A DNA stretch of 64,000 nt from Methylovirgula sp. 4M-Z18 (lineage in GTDB: Bacteria > Pseudomonadota > Alphaproteobacteria > Rhizobiales > Beijerinckiaceae): NCBI RefSeq assembly GCF_037890675.1, contig NZ_CP149574.1, positions 4,440,874 through 4,504,873 of the forward strand, in the 5' to 3' direction. Shown one piece after another: positions 43,026 through 52,107 of this stretch. A program made the translations under genes and the position numbers. The notes under the pieces were generated by a model. The model was not told where the DNA came from, did no database searches, and saw only the letters and a list, made by a program, of their open reading frames with translations. The stretch's first letter is position 1. Every line of letters begins with the position of its first letter.

Positions 43026-43517
43026 CTACGCGGGCTTGTCGACGCCAAGTTCGGCGACTGACTCGAGGCGAGCGGCAATCTCGCGGCGCAGTGTCCGGCG
43101 CAGTGTCGCGGCGCGGTAACGCCGTTCCTCTGTTGGCGTCTGCGGCTCGAACGTTGGCACAGTAACTGGATGACCTTCGTCATCCACGGCCACCATGGTG
43201 AAATAGCATGAATTGGTGTGCCTGCTGCTGCCGGAGCGGATGTTCTCCGCCTCGACCCTAATGCCTACCTCCATTGACGTTCGCCCCGTAGAGTTGATCG
43301 AGGCGCGGAAGGTTACAAGTTCGCCGACATGAATCGGCTCCTTGAACGTCACCTGATCCACCGAGAGCGTCACTGCATAACGGCTCGAGTAGCGCGACGC
43401 GCAGGAAAAGGCGACGCGATCGAGCAGATTGAGTAATGCGCCGCCATGCACTTTGCCGCTGAAATTGGCCATTTCAGGCGTCATCAGAATGGTCATCTCT
43501 AGGCGCCGGCGTTCCAT
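43026..43517 (-). CDS. Acyl-CoA thioesterase (YciA/BACH-type hot-dog)
   Basis: From the ATG at 43517 the protein has 163 residues; a TTG at 43523 is in frame. It has the hot-dog acyl-CoA hydrolase pattern: MANFSGKVHGGALLNLLDRVAFSCASRY, SVDQVTFKEPIHVGELVTF, TSMEVGIRVEAEN and CYFTMVAVD. Probable hydrolase of medium or long acyl-CoA. It stands alone between dcd and the TetR gene. Confidence 0.88.
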   Translation of the reverse strand: MERRRLEMTILMTPEMANFSGKVHGGALLNLLDRVAFSCASRYSSRYAVTLSVDQVTFKEPIHVGELVTFRASINSTGRTSMEVGIRVEAENIRSGSSRHTNSCYFTMVAVDDEGHPVTVPTFEPQTPTEERRYRAATLRRTLRREIAARLESVAELGVDKPA

Positions 43518-43795
43518 GCTCAATAATCCTGCGTTTCGACGACCGTCGTCAAGAAATCGTATTACGCGATGGTCCTGAAATCGATGAATTTTTCAACGAA
43601 GGCTGGCCCACTTTTCGCCGTTAAGGACCTGTGCTGCAATTGAAATATTCGCGGCAAATGCCGAGATCCGCCGGCCCTCAGGAAATTATGGCTTGCGAGC
43701 GTATAACTGAGCGCACGTGACACGGACGTCTGCTAACATATTGAATTGAAACAATAATATTTTTAGGCTGAGCGAGGTCCAATGGCGTTCCAAGG

Positions 43796-44449
43796 TCAGT
43801 AGCCGGCGCTGAGCGGCTCGGGCGCTTTCTTCCGGCCGCAGCTCGCGAGGAAGAAGCGCACCTGCTCCTGCATTTGCGGTCCGGCCAAGGTGTCGCCGTC
43901 GAAATAGCGCAACAGCGCCCGCTGGAACATGCCGTCGATCGCGGCATAGATCGCACCCTTCGGCAGAACCGGCTCAATGCCGCCGAGTTCGAAGCCCCGC
44001 GACACGATGCGCCAGACCATGTCTTCCAGCGCGGCATCGATTTCGTTCACTTCCGAGCGGAAGATCGGCTCGAAGAGCGACTGCGACCTCAAATCGTACC
44101 AAAGCCGGTGCAACCGGGCGTCTTCGGTGATGGCCTGCCCAAGACCGCTCACGAATTGATCGACGAGCTGCCCGGAGGATGTCGCATCGGCCGCAATCTG
44201 GTCGAACCGGCTGATGCACCGCGTTTTGTAATCCCGCACGCAATAGGTGATCAAATCGACCTTGTCGCTGAAGTAATAATGCAGCACGCCGTGGGAAAAT
44301 CGAGAATTTTGAACAATGTCGCGCAAACTCGTCCGCGCGTAGCCAAGGTCTGCGAGCGTATGCAACGTAGCCTCCGCCAGCTCAGCCTGGCGCTTTGCAA
44401 ATTTATTCGGCGACGTCTTTGGTGGTTCTTTTGAATTCGTCGCACACAC
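43796..44449 (-). CDS. TetR-family regulator divergent from the ABC/lyase gene set
   Basis: With the GTG at 44449 (GGGAG six bases upstream) the protein has 217 residues; the frame is open to a TTG at 44599, without an ATG. The helix-turn-helix reads LAEATLHTLADLGYARTSLRDIVQNSRFSHGVLHYYFSDKVDLI, similar to BetI/TetR types. It diverges from the amino-acid ABC permease gene and is probably its regulator. Confidence 0.82.
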   Translation of the reverse strand: MCATNSKEPPKTSPNKFAKRQAELAEATLHTLADLGYARTSLRDIVQNSRFSHGVLHYYFSDKVDLITYCVRDYKTRCISRFDQIAADATSSGQLVDQFVSGLGQAITEDARLHRLWYDLRSQSLFEPIFRSEVNEIDAALEDMVWRIVSRGFELGGIEPVLPKGAIYAAIDGMFQRALLRYFDGDTLAGPQMQEQVRFFLASCGRKKAPEPLSAGY

Positions 44450-44789
44450 CACGCTCTCCCGATTATCGTTATTGATTACGTTTTTTATAGCCTCAGCCAA
44501 AATGCGGTTCAACTCTCCAATAGTCGCACGATCGGCGGCGTGACCACCGGCCGCGGCAGAAGACTGCGACGATGCGCGTCCCGGACGATGTCCGGGCAAT
44601 TCATTTTACGATATGCTTATTGCCGGGACGTTCGATGACAAACGAAATGAAGCTGTTCCCTGCGGGCCGCTTTTAATGAATTTTTTGCATGAATTGCATG
44701 TTCATATTTCGTTTGCCGAGATCGGCCCCTCATAACTAGGGTCTGCACCAATCGCATCCTGAGAGATGTGAAACAACTGGGGAACGAAG
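44450..44789. promoter_or_regulatory. Divergent control region of the catabolic gene set
   Basis: This 340 bp region separates the TetR gene from the ABC permease gene. It contains a direct repeat TTGCATG-AA-TTGCATG around 44685-44701, which could be a regulator site. No gene is seen. Promoters are not clear enough to place. Confidence 0.45.
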
Positions 44790-45674
44790 ATGAACGATAC
44801 CATGCTTGCCGATCCCGGCCAGCTTGTCATGGTGCCGCGACGCAAGATTGGTACGAAGTTACTAGCTGCCTTCTTCATCATTTTGCTGCTCCTGCTGATC
44901 CGGGCTTTCTGGATCGGCGATATCGCCTGGAGCTACGTCGGCGACAATCTGTTCGCGCATGCCGTGCTGATGGGCGTTGCTAACAGCGTGATCATGACGT
45001 TTTGCGCCATGGTGCTCGGCATCGCGCTTGGCGTGATCGCTGCGATCATGCGCATGTCCGACAATCCGGTCTTACGAAGCGCCTCCGTGGGTTACGTCTG
45101 GCTGTTTCGCGGCACCCCTGCTTTGTTGCAGCTCCTCCTGTGGTTCAATCTTGCGCTGATTTTCCCGAAGATCGGACTTTTTGGACTGTTTTCCTTCCGC
45201 ACCGTCGACATCATGACGCCGTTCGTCGCCGCGTTCCTCGGCCTCGGCATTCAACAGGGCGCTTATACGGCGGAAGTCGTCCGGGCGGGGCTTTTGTCGA
45301 TCGACAAGGGACAAACCGAAGCGGCTCTCTCCATCGGCATGACGAAACTGCGCGCGACGCTGAAGATCGTGCTGCCGCAGGCAATGCGCGTGATCGTGCC
45401 GCCGATCGGCAACGAAACGATCGGCATGGTCAAGCTGACCTCGCTCGCCAGCGTCATCCAATATTCGGAGGTCCTGCGCAGCGTCGAGGACGTCTATTAC
45501 GTCAACTCGCGCGTCATAGAACTGCTGATCGTGGCGGCGATCTGGTACATGGTCGTGGTCACGATTCTCAGCATCGGCCAGATGTATGTCGAGCGATATT
45601 TCTCCAAAGGATGGGGCGCGCGGCGCGGCCAAGCCGATCAGGCCGCAACGGCCAATATCAGCGAGGCGGCGTGA
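44790..45674 (+). CDS. Amino-acid-type ABC transporter permease
   Basis: The 294-residue HisM/GlnP-type permease has five or six membrane helices and the EAA loop ([33 protein letters not shown]) that contacts the ATPase. The N-terminal cytoplasmic part (about 20 residues) is longer than usual. First gene of a set with ATPase, binding protein, two hydrolases, MmgE/PrpD and a lyase. Such permeases carry polar amino acids and related anions. Its TGA overlaps the next ATG by one base. Confidence 0.93.
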   Translation: MNDTMLADPGQLVMVPRRKIGTKLLAAFFIILLLLLIRAFWIGDIAWSYVGDNLFAHAVLMGVANSVIMTFCAMVLGIALGVIAAIMRMSDNPVLRSASVGYVWLFRGTPALLQLLLWFNLALIFPKIGLFGLFSFRTVDIMTPFVAAFLGLGIQQGAYTAEVVRAGLLSIDKGQTEAALSIGMTKLRATLKIVLPQAMRVIVPPIGNETIGMVKLTSLASVIQYSEVLRSVEDVYYVNSRVIELLIVAAIWYMVVVTILSIGQMYVERYFSKGWGARRGQADQAATANISEAA

Positions 45675-46435
45675 TGGAACCGATCATCATCGCCCGCGGC
45701 GTCCAGAAATATTTCGGCGACTTCCATGTCTTGTGCGATATCGAGTTCGATATCCAGAAGGGCGAGGTCGTCTGCATCATCGGCCCATCCGGTTCGGGCA
45801 AGAGTACGTTCCTGCGCTGCATCAACCAGCTCGAACGCATCGATGCCGGCTATATCATTGTTGACGGCGAAATCACCGGCTACCGACGCGACGGCAATCG
45901 TCTCTATCCGCTTTCGGACCAGGAGATCGCCCGACAACGCCAATCGGTCGGCATGGTGTTCCAGCGCTTTCACCTCTTTCCGCACCGCACCGTTATTGAA
46001 AACATCATCGAGGGCCCGGTCGGCGTGCAAAGGCGCCCAAAACAGCAATGCGTGGAAGAAGCGCGGGTACTGCTAGAGCGTGTCGGCCTGGCTAACAAAG
46101 CCAATGCCTATCCGGGCGAGTTGTCCGGCGGCCAGCAGCAGCGCGTGGCGATCGCCCGCGCGCTCGCGATGAAACCGAAAGCGATGCTCTTCGACGAGCC
46201 GACCTCCGCGCTCGATCCGGAACTCGTTGGCGAAGTGCTCGGCGTCATGAAGGAACTCGCCGCCTCCGGCACGACCATGATCGTCGTCACGCACGAACTT
46301 GGCTTCTGCCGCGAAGTGGCCGACCGGGTCATTTTCATGGACGCCGGCCGGATCGTCGAAATCGGCAAACCGTCGCAGATCCTGGAAAATCCCACCAATC
46401 CCAGAGTGAAGAACTTCATCTCTGCCGTGCTGTAA
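45674..46435 (+). CDS. Amino-acid-type ABC transporter ATP-binding protein
   Basis: The 253-residue GlnQ/HisP-type ATPase has Walker [11 protein letters not shown]-loop [10 protein letters not shown], signature [15 protein letters not shown], Walker [13 protein letters not shown] and switch His in VTHELGF. Start ATG overlaps the permease stop (TGATG). It powers import through the adjacent permease. A 16-residue [16 protein letters not shown] insert after the Walker A strand is common in this family. Confidence 0.95.
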   Translation: MEPIIIARGVQKYFGDFHVLCDIEFDIQKGEVVCIIGPSGSGKSTFLRCINQLERIDAGYIIVDGEITGYRRDGNRLYPLSDQEIARQRQSVGMVFQRFHLFPHRTVIENIIEGPVGVQRRPKQQCVEEARVLLERVGLANKANAYPGELSGGQQQRVAIARALAMKPKAMLFDEPTSALDPELVGEVLGVMKELAASGTTMIVVTHELGFCREVADRVIFMDAGRIVEIGKPSQILENPTNPRVKNFISAVL

Positions 46436-46466
46436 CCATCAAAACACATACCTTGAGGAGAAGGTC

Positions 46467-47294
46467 ATGAAATTTCTTAAAATCGCCGTTTCCGCTCTCG
46501 CCCTGTTGGCGACTGGAGCTGCCAGCGCTGAAACAAAACTCAACCTGATCAATGCGGGCGAGCTTCGCATCCTCACCAACCCGATCTATCCGCCGATGGA
46601 GTTCGTCAACCCGCAGAAGGGCACGTTGGACGGCTTCGACATCGACATCGCCAATGCGATCGCCAAGAAGCTCAATCTGAACACGCTGTTCGTGACGACG
46701 GCATTCCAGGAACTGCCGAGCAGTCTGCAGACCGGCCGCGGCGACATGATCATCTCCGGCATGAGCGACAATACGAAGCGTCAGGCGAGCATGGATTTCG
46801 TCGACTATATTACGAGCGGCCCGATCCTGTTCACCGTGAAGGCAAATGCCGATCAATATAAGAAAACGGAAGACCTGTGCGGCAAGACCGTCGCCGGCAG
46901 CCGCAGCACGACGTTTGGCGATAACGTCAAGACCTGGAGCGATGCCAATTGCGTCGCCAAGGGCAAGCCGGCCATCAACTTCGAAGGAACAACCGACTCC
47001 AACGCCGCCCGTCTCGGCATGAAGCAGGGACGCTATGATGCGGTGGTCCAGGGCATCGAAACGATCGCTTATCAGATGAGCCTCGAGCCGGATACATTCG
47101 TTCTCGTCGGCGATCCGCTCCTGAGCAACGACACGTTCGGAATGGGCTTCAAGAAGGACAATGCCGCTCTGCGCGATGCGGTCGCCGGTGCGCTCGACGA
47201 GGTCATTAAGGATGGCACCTATGCCGAGCTGCTGAAGAAGTGGGGCCTGGTGCACAACGCCGTGGAGAAAGCGGTCGTCAACGGCGTGAAGTGA
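46467..47294 (+). CDS. Periplasmic substrate-binding protein, amino-acid ABC type
   Basis: The 275-residue protein has a signal peptide (MKFLKIAVSALALLATGAASA, cleavage after residue 21) and a type II (SBP_bac_3) binding fold: LRILTNPIYPPMEFV, DGFDIDIANAIAKKL, TAFQELPSSLQTGRGDMIISGM. It binds the imported compound in the periplasm. The ligand cannot be read out. A strong stem-loop at 47315-47340 follows it. Confidence 0.93.
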   Translation: MKFLKIAVSALALLATGAASAETKLNLINAGELRILTNPIYPPMEFVNPQKGTLDGFDIDIANAIAKKLNLNTLFVTTAFQELPSSLQTGRGDMIISGMSDNTKRQASMDFVDYITSGPILFTVKANADQYKKTEDLCGKTVAGSRSTTFGDNVKTWSDANCVAKGKPAINFEGTTDSNAARLGMKQGRYDAVVQGIETIAYQMSLEPDTFVLVGDPLLSNDTFGMGFKKDNAALRDAVAGALDEVIKDGTYAELLKKWGLVHNAVEKAVVNGVK

Positions 47295-47314
47295 TCACCG
47301 AGTAGGATACCCGC

Positions 47315-47340
47315 GTCGCTCCGCGCTCGTGCGGAGCGAC
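47315..47340 (+). other. Intercistronic stem-loop after the binding protein gene
   Basis: GTCGCTCCGC pairs perfectly (10 bp) with GCGGAGCGAC around a six-base loop. No T-run follows. Such stems after binding protein genes can stabilise the upstream mRNA and raise binding protein level over enzyme genes. Confidence 0.6.
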
Positions 47341-47359
47341 CGACAGGAAAACACCCCAA

Positions 47360-48361
47360 ATGCCGTCTGCAGCGGCCGGTCCTTCAGCCGGCCGAACGAG
47401 ACTTTGCGCGCTTCAAGAGCGCGGTCGCGTGTCGGTGACTGCGCTCCCAAAGCGGATCAAAATGACGATGTTGCATCAATCCGATTTTCTTACCAGTCAA
47501 GGCAATGCACTGTGGCCCACCGGCAGACAATCGGCGGTGGCGCTGGCCTTCGACGTCGACGGCCCGACCGGCGACGCCATGCTGGACGGCTCGCTTCTCA
47601 CCAATCCACGCTATTTCACGCAAGGCGCCTACGGCCCCTGGAGAGCCCTGCCGCGCCTGCTCGACTTGCTTAGCCGGTACGATCTCAAAGCGACGTTCTT
47701 CGTGCCCACATGGGTCGTGCTACACTGGAGCGACAATTGCGAACGCATCGTGCGCGAGGGGCACGAAATCGCCTATCACGGCCATCGGCACGAGCTCTTC
47801 TTCGAGTGCAGCCTGCGACAGCAGCTCGACATCATGGAACGCTCGCGCAGCATTTTCAAAGAGCGATTGGGCGTGACGCCCATCGGCTTTCGCACGCCAT
47901 CCGGCGACTGGAGTCCCGCGACGGCGGAGCTGCTGTATGACTTTGGCGTCATCTATTCGAGTTCGATGCGCGGCGATGATCGCCCCTATTTTCACCCCGC
48001 AGCCTCGTCGCCGCACGGTCTCGTCGAAATTCCGGGACGCTGGGACGTCGACGATTATGCCACGTTGGCCTACACGGAAGAGCCGGATTTCCCCATCGGC
48101 CTCGATCGCATCGCCGACTATCGCATCGTGATGCGGAACTGGTGCGCGGAATTCGAAGGCTATCATCGCGTGGGCCTGTGCTGGACCACCATCTTCCATC
48201 CCAAAGTCTGCGCCAAGCCCGGCCGCCTCTCGATTCTGGAAGGCCTGTTCCTGGCGATCCGGCGGCATGGCGATGCGGTATGGGCCACTCGCTGCGGTGA
48301 CATCGCCCAATGGTGGATCGAGCAGCATGGCCCCAATGCAAATTTGGAGGCACGCCCATGA
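47360..48361 (+). CDS. Polysaccharide-deacetylase-fold hydrolase (PuuE/NodB-like), first copy
   Basis: The protein has 333 residues from the ATG at 47360; an ATG at 47462 would give 299 and also leaves the domain whole. The NodB-type barrel is marked by SAVALAFDVDGPTGD, ATFFVPTWV, EIAYHGHRHELFFE (metal-type His pair) and IGFRTPSGDWSPAT. It is closest in pattern to allantoinase PuuE-like and other amide hydrolases rather than to chitin deacetylases; no signal peptide. Its stop overlaps the next start (ATGA). In this set a hydrolytic step on an imported amide or ring compound is likely. Confidence 0.88.
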   Translation: MPSAAAGPSAGRTRLCALQERGRVSVTALPKRIKMTMLHQSDFLTSQGNALWPTGRQSAVALAFDVDGPTGDAMLDGSLLTNPRYFTQGAYGPWRALPRLLDLLSRYDLKATFFVPTWVVLHWSDNCERIVREGHEIAYHGHRHELFFECSLRQQLDIMERSRSIFKERLGVTPIGFRTPSGDWSPATAELLYDFGVIYSSSMRGDDRPYFHPAASSPHGLVEIPGRWDVDDYATLAYTEEPDFPIGLDRIADYRIVMRNWCAEFEGYHRVGLCWTTIFHPKVCAKPGRLSILEGLFLAIRRHGDAVWATRCGDIAQWWIEQHGPNANLEARP

Positions 48362-49245
48362 CGGACGCAACAAAATGGCCGGATAGAAAGCGTTGCGCCG
48401 CAGTGATTTCCGTTATTTTCGATGATGGCTTGGACGCGCTCGCGCAAGCTCCGGACCTTCGCGACCGGAGCAAAAGCTTTTCCGTGTGGCAATATGGCGC
48501 CGCGCGGGGCGTCGAGCGTCTGTGCCGGACATTCGAGGGGTTCGGGCGGCCGACGAGCTGGTTCGTTCCGGCGAACGTAGCAGAAAAACATGCCGGCCTC
48601 GTGCGCGACATCGCCGCCGCGGGACACGACGTCGAGAGCCATGGCTTAGCGTACGAGCGCTATGACACGCTCGCTCCCGTGCAATCGCTCGACCTGCTCA
48701 AACGGTCGCGCGAAACGTTGCATGGATTGTCCGGTAAGGAAGCCACCGGCTTTCGCCTGCCCATGGGCAATTGGCCCCATCGTTTCGACCGGCTGTTGTC
48801 CGAGGCCGGTTATCTTTGGTCGGCGTCACTGAATGGCGACGACGTTCCCTATTCGCACGCCTCTGGCCTCGTGGAACTGCCGGTGCATATGGAACTGGAA
48901 GACCGCCCGTATTTTCAGTTCAATTTCACGCCCGCTTTTCCCAAGGGACAGAGCCGCATTCCGTCCTATGACGGCGTGTTGCACAATTGGCTTGCGGAGT
49001 TTGATGCTTACCGCGCGTTCGGCCTTTGCTATGTGCTGCAACTGCGCCCCGAATGGAGCGGCACGCCCGGCCGCATCGCGATCGTCGAGGATCTGCTCGC
49101 GCATATTCGCAGCTTCGACGACGTCTGGCTCGCGACCGGCGCCATGGTCGCCGATTGGCATCGCGCGACCGGCGATGTTCCGCCTGAACAACATCCTCTC
49201 AAGGTTTACGAAGCCTACCTGCAAGAGGCGAAGAACCTTGGCTGA
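48358..49245 (+). CDS. Polysaccharide-deacetylase-fold hydrolase, second copy
   Basis: The 295-residue protein is similar in type to its neighbour: VISVIFDDGLDA (residues 17-28, Asp pair), TSWFVPANV, DVESHGLAYERYDT, GFRLPMGNWPHRFDRLL. The expected second metal His after ESHG is not found: H-G-L-A-Y instead of H-x3-H. The substrate range or metal use may differ from the first copy. Start ATG overlaps the stop of the first copy, and the next gene starts inside its end. Confidence 0.87.
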   Translation: MTDATKWPDRKRCAAVISVIFDDGLDALAQAPDLRDRSKSFSVWQYGAARGVERLCRTFEGFGRPTSWFVPANVAEKHAGLVRDIAAAGHDVESHGLAYERYDTLAPVQSLDLLKRSRETLHGLSGKEATGFRLPMGNWPHRFDRLLSEAGYLWSASLNGDDVPYSHASGLVELPVHMELEDRPYFQFNFTPAFPKGQSRIPSYDGVLHNWLAEFDAYRAFGLCYVLQLRPEWSGTPGRIAIVEDLLAHIRSFDDVWLATGAMVADWHRATGDVPPEQHPLKVYEAYLQEAKNLG

Positions 49246-50599
49246 GACGTTTCTCCATGCGTTCGCGCGCAAGCTGACATCGGTGGATTTCGCCGATGTT
49301 CCAGCCACAACTGTTACGAAGGCGAAGCTCCATATTCTCGATACGTTTGGCGCGGCGATAGCCGGTTCGACATCGCCGGAAACGCGCATGGTGCTGGACG
49401 GGTTCGGGCTCGACGCTTCGCAAGGCACATCGCCCATCTGGGGCACGCCACTGTCGGCGGATGCGCGCACGGCGGCCTTCGTCAACGGTGTCTCGGCCCA
49501 TGCTTTCGAACTGGACGACAGTGGCGGCTGCGACCATTCCGGCGCCGTCGTTCTGCCGGCCGCGATCGCCGCACTCGGCACCACGCAGCAAGCCGTTCAT
49601 GGTTGCGATTTTCTGACAAGCGTCATCATCGGCTACGAAGCCGGCCGTCGCGTCCTGGAAGCCGCCGGCGGCTATGAGGTTCACAACGGCATCGGTTGGC
49701 ATTCGACCGGCACCTGCGGCGCGTTCGGCGCGGCGGCAGCGGTGGCGGCGCTGATGAAATTCGATGCGGAGCATATGGCTTCGGCGCTCGGCTTGGCCTG
49801 CTCTTTCGCGGGCGGGACTTGGGCCTTCATTCACGACAGCAGTGCCGCCAAGAAGCTGCATGCCGGCCGTGGGGCCGAAGGCGGGATCGTCGCCGGAAAC
49901 CTTGCGGCCAAAGGCTTTCAAGGACCCAGCGCCATTTTTGAGCGCGAAAGCTGGGGAAGTTTTTTCCAGACTTTCTGTCGTGGTGAGGCCGACGCGGAAG
50001 CGCTTTCACGCGATTTTGGCGAGAACTGGCGCATTGACCGCTGTTCGATCAAACCCTACGCCACCTGCCGCGGCACTCATGCCGCGATCGACGCGGTGGA
50101 TCTGCTGTTGCGGCAACATGCGCTCGCGCATGACGCGATCACATCGATCACCGTCGACATGAGCCGGTTTCAGTTCGGCATGTGCGGCAGCAAGGCCGTG
50201 GCATCGCGGGCGCAAGCGCAGATGAGCCTGCCCTATGCACTGGCGGCGCGGCTGCTTTACGGCAAGGTCTCCCTCGCCGAACTGGAAGAATCTGCGTGGC
50301 GGAATCCGAGCATTCAACCGTGGCTCGATCGGCAGACCGTGCGCATCGACCCCGCCATGAGCGACGAGGACGAGCCCGTGGTTTCGCTGCTGACGGAAGA
50401 TGGACAGCATCTCACCGCCGGCGTCGAATTTCCCTTGGGCAGTCCCGCCAATCCGCTGAGCGAACAGCAGATCGTCGACAAATATCGCGACCTCGCCGGC
50501 ATTGCGTTGCAAGCAGAAAAAATCGAACGCCTGCGCGATGCCGTCCTCACTCTCGAATGCATCGAGGATACGCGGACGCTGCTCACGATGTTGCAGTGA
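49238..50599 (+). CDS. MmgE/PrpD-family protein, possible epimerase
   Basis: The start is a TTG at 49238, with AGAGG upstream, overlapping the previous gene by 8 bp; 453 residues. The MmgE/PrpD fold is shown by AKLHILDTFGAAIAGS, VNGVSAHAFELDD, DHSGAVVLPAAIAA, GYEAGRRVLEAAGGYEVHNGIGWHSTGTCGAFGAAAAVA and CSIKPYATCRGTHAAIDA. The family includes 2-methylcitrate dehydratase, cis-aconitate decarboxylase and iminodisuccinate epimerase. Next to an ArgH-like lyase and an amino-acid importer, an epimerase acting on an amino-dicarboxylate is favoured, though not shown. Confidence 0.87.
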   Translation: MAETFLHAFARKLTSVDFADVPATTVTKAKLHILDTFGAAIAGSTSPETRMVLDGFGLDASQGTSPIWGTPLSADARTAAFVNGVSAHAFELDDSGGCDHSGAVVLPAAIAALGTTQQAVHGCDFLTSVIIGYEAGRRVLEAAGGYEVHNGIGWHSTGTCGAFGAAAAVAALMKFDAEHMASALGLACSFAGGTWAFIHDSSAAKKLHAGRGAEGGIVAGNLAAKGFQGPSAIFERESWGSFFQTFCRGEADAEALSRDFGENWRIDRCSIKPYATCRGTHAAIDAVDLLLRQHALAHDAITSITVDMSRFQFGMCGSKAVASRAQAQMSLPYALAARLLYGKVSLAELEESAWRNPSIQPWLDRQTVRIDPAMSDEDEPVVSLLTEDGQHLTAGVEFPLGSPANPLSEQQIVDKYRDLAGIALQAEKIERLRDAVLTLECIEDTRTLLTMLQ

Positions 50600-50646
50600 C
50601 GCGCGAGCGACGCGAGACATTCATCCGATCGACTGGAGGTAACGTC

Positions 50647-52035
50647 ATGACAAAATCGGCACAGGCGACATGGTCGCCGCTTTTCAAGGAAGCCGTCTCG
50701 ACGGATTTTCGCGACTTTCACGAATGCCTCGACCAGGACAAGCGCATTGCGCTCTACGACGTGCTCGGCTCGAAAGTGCACGCCAAGATGCTCGCGCGCG
50801 CTGGCATCCTGAACCACGTCGAGAATGACGCCATCCAATCGGGTCTCGATCAGATTGCCGACGAGATGCGCGCGGGCACCTTCGTGTGGAAAAAGGAACT
50901 GGAAGACGTGCATATGAATGTCGAGAGCCGCCTGACGGCGCTCGTCGGCGATGCGGGAAAGAAGCTGCACACCGCGCGCTCGCGCAACGACCAGGTCGCG
51001 ACCGGCATCCGGCTTTACGCGCGGGCCGAGCTGGATGCGCTGGCTGACGAATTGAAGACGCTGATTCGCGCTTTCGTCGACCTTGCCGAGCCGCATGCCG
51101 ATACGATCATGCCGGGCTTCACCCACCTGCAGGTGGCGCAGCCCGTCACCTTCGGTCATCACATGATGGCCTATGCGGACATGTTCCTGCGCGATCTCGA
51201 TCGCGTCGCGCAAGCACGCGACCGTCTCAACATCTCGCCGCTCGGCGCCTCCGCGCTCGCGGGAACAAGCTACCCGATCGATCCTGCCTACAGCGCCAAG
51301 GAGCTTGGCTTCACTAGCGCCTTCCGCAACTCGCTCGATGCCGTTTCCGACCGCGACTATGTGGTCGATATCTGTGCGGCCGGCGCCGTCATCATGGGAC
51401 ATCTGTCCCGGCTCTCGGAGGAGATCATTCTCTGGTGCACGCCGATGGTCGATTTCATCGAAGTCGGCGATCAGTTCTGCACGGGCTCTTCGATCATGCC
51501 GCAGAAGCGCAACCCGGATCTCGCCGAGCTCGTGCGCGGCAAGGCGGCGCGCGTGATCGGCAATCTCGCGACCGCTGCGTCGCTGATGAAAGCGCAGCCG
51601 CTCGCCTTCAACAAGGATCAGCAGGAATCGAAGCCGCCGCTGACCGATACGCTTGAAAATGTACGTGCCGCTGTGGCGGTGACCGCGCAGATGCTGCCGA
51701 CGATCAAGGTGCGGGCCGACAAGATGCTCGCCGCCGCCCAGATGGGCTATTCGACGGCAACCGATCTTGCCGACTATCTCGTGCGCGCCGGTCTGCCGTT
51801 CCGCGATGCGCATCATGCGGTCGCGGCCATCGTCGGCGCGGCGCGCGACCGGCGGCTCGCAACCCTGTCGGACATGCCGCTCGCGGACATGCAGGGCTTC
51901 GCGCCGCTGATCGCCGACGATGTCTTTGCGGTGTTGACCGTGCGCGGATCGGTTGCGAGCCGCAATCATCGCGGCGGCACGGCGCCCGAGCAGGTGCGGC
52001 AGGCGATCGCCGAGGTGCGGCAGCGCGTCGCCTGA
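50647..52035 (+). CDS. Argininosuccinate-lyase-like C-N lyase
   Basis: The 462-residue member of the fumarase/aspartase superfamily, start ATG at 50647 behind GGAGGT, has the ArgH signature GSSIMPQKRNPD, HTARSRNDQVAT, TIMPGFTHLQVAQPVTFGHH and NKDQQESK. The N-terminal WGGRF motif usual in ArgH is absent (reads TWSPLFKEA). The place in a catabolic-looking operon argues against arginine synthesis. It probably cleaves a succinylated amine to fumarate and an amino compound, like iminodisuccinate or EDDS lyases. Plain argininosuccinate lyase remains possible. Confidence 0.85.
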   Translation: MTKSAQATWSPLFKEAVSTDFRDFHECLDQDKRIALYDVLGSKVHAKMLARAGILNHVENDAIQSGLDQIADEMRAGTFVWKKELEDVHMNVESRLTALVGDAGKKLHTARSRNDQVATGIRLYARAELDALADELKTLIRAFVDLAEPHADTIMPGFTHLQVAQPVTFGHHMMAYADMFLRDLDRVAQARDRLNISPLGASALAGTSYPIDPAYSAKELGFTSAFRNSLDAVSDRDYVVDICAAGAVIMGHLSRLSEEIILWCTPMVDFIEVGDQFCTGSSIMPQKRNPDLAELVRGKAARVIGNLATAASLMKAQPLAFNKDQQESKPPLTDTLENVRAAVAVTAQMLPTIKVRADKMLAAAQMGYSTATDLADYLVRAGLPFRDAHHAVAAIVGAARDRRLATLSDMPLADMQGFAPLIADDVFAVLTVRGSVASRNHRGGTAPEQVRQAIAEVRQRVA

Positions 52036-52107
52036 CCGATCGGCGCAGTACTTTACCGCGGCAGCGAGACCTGTTTCATTACTAGGTCGCTGTCGCGGAG
52101 GTACGTT

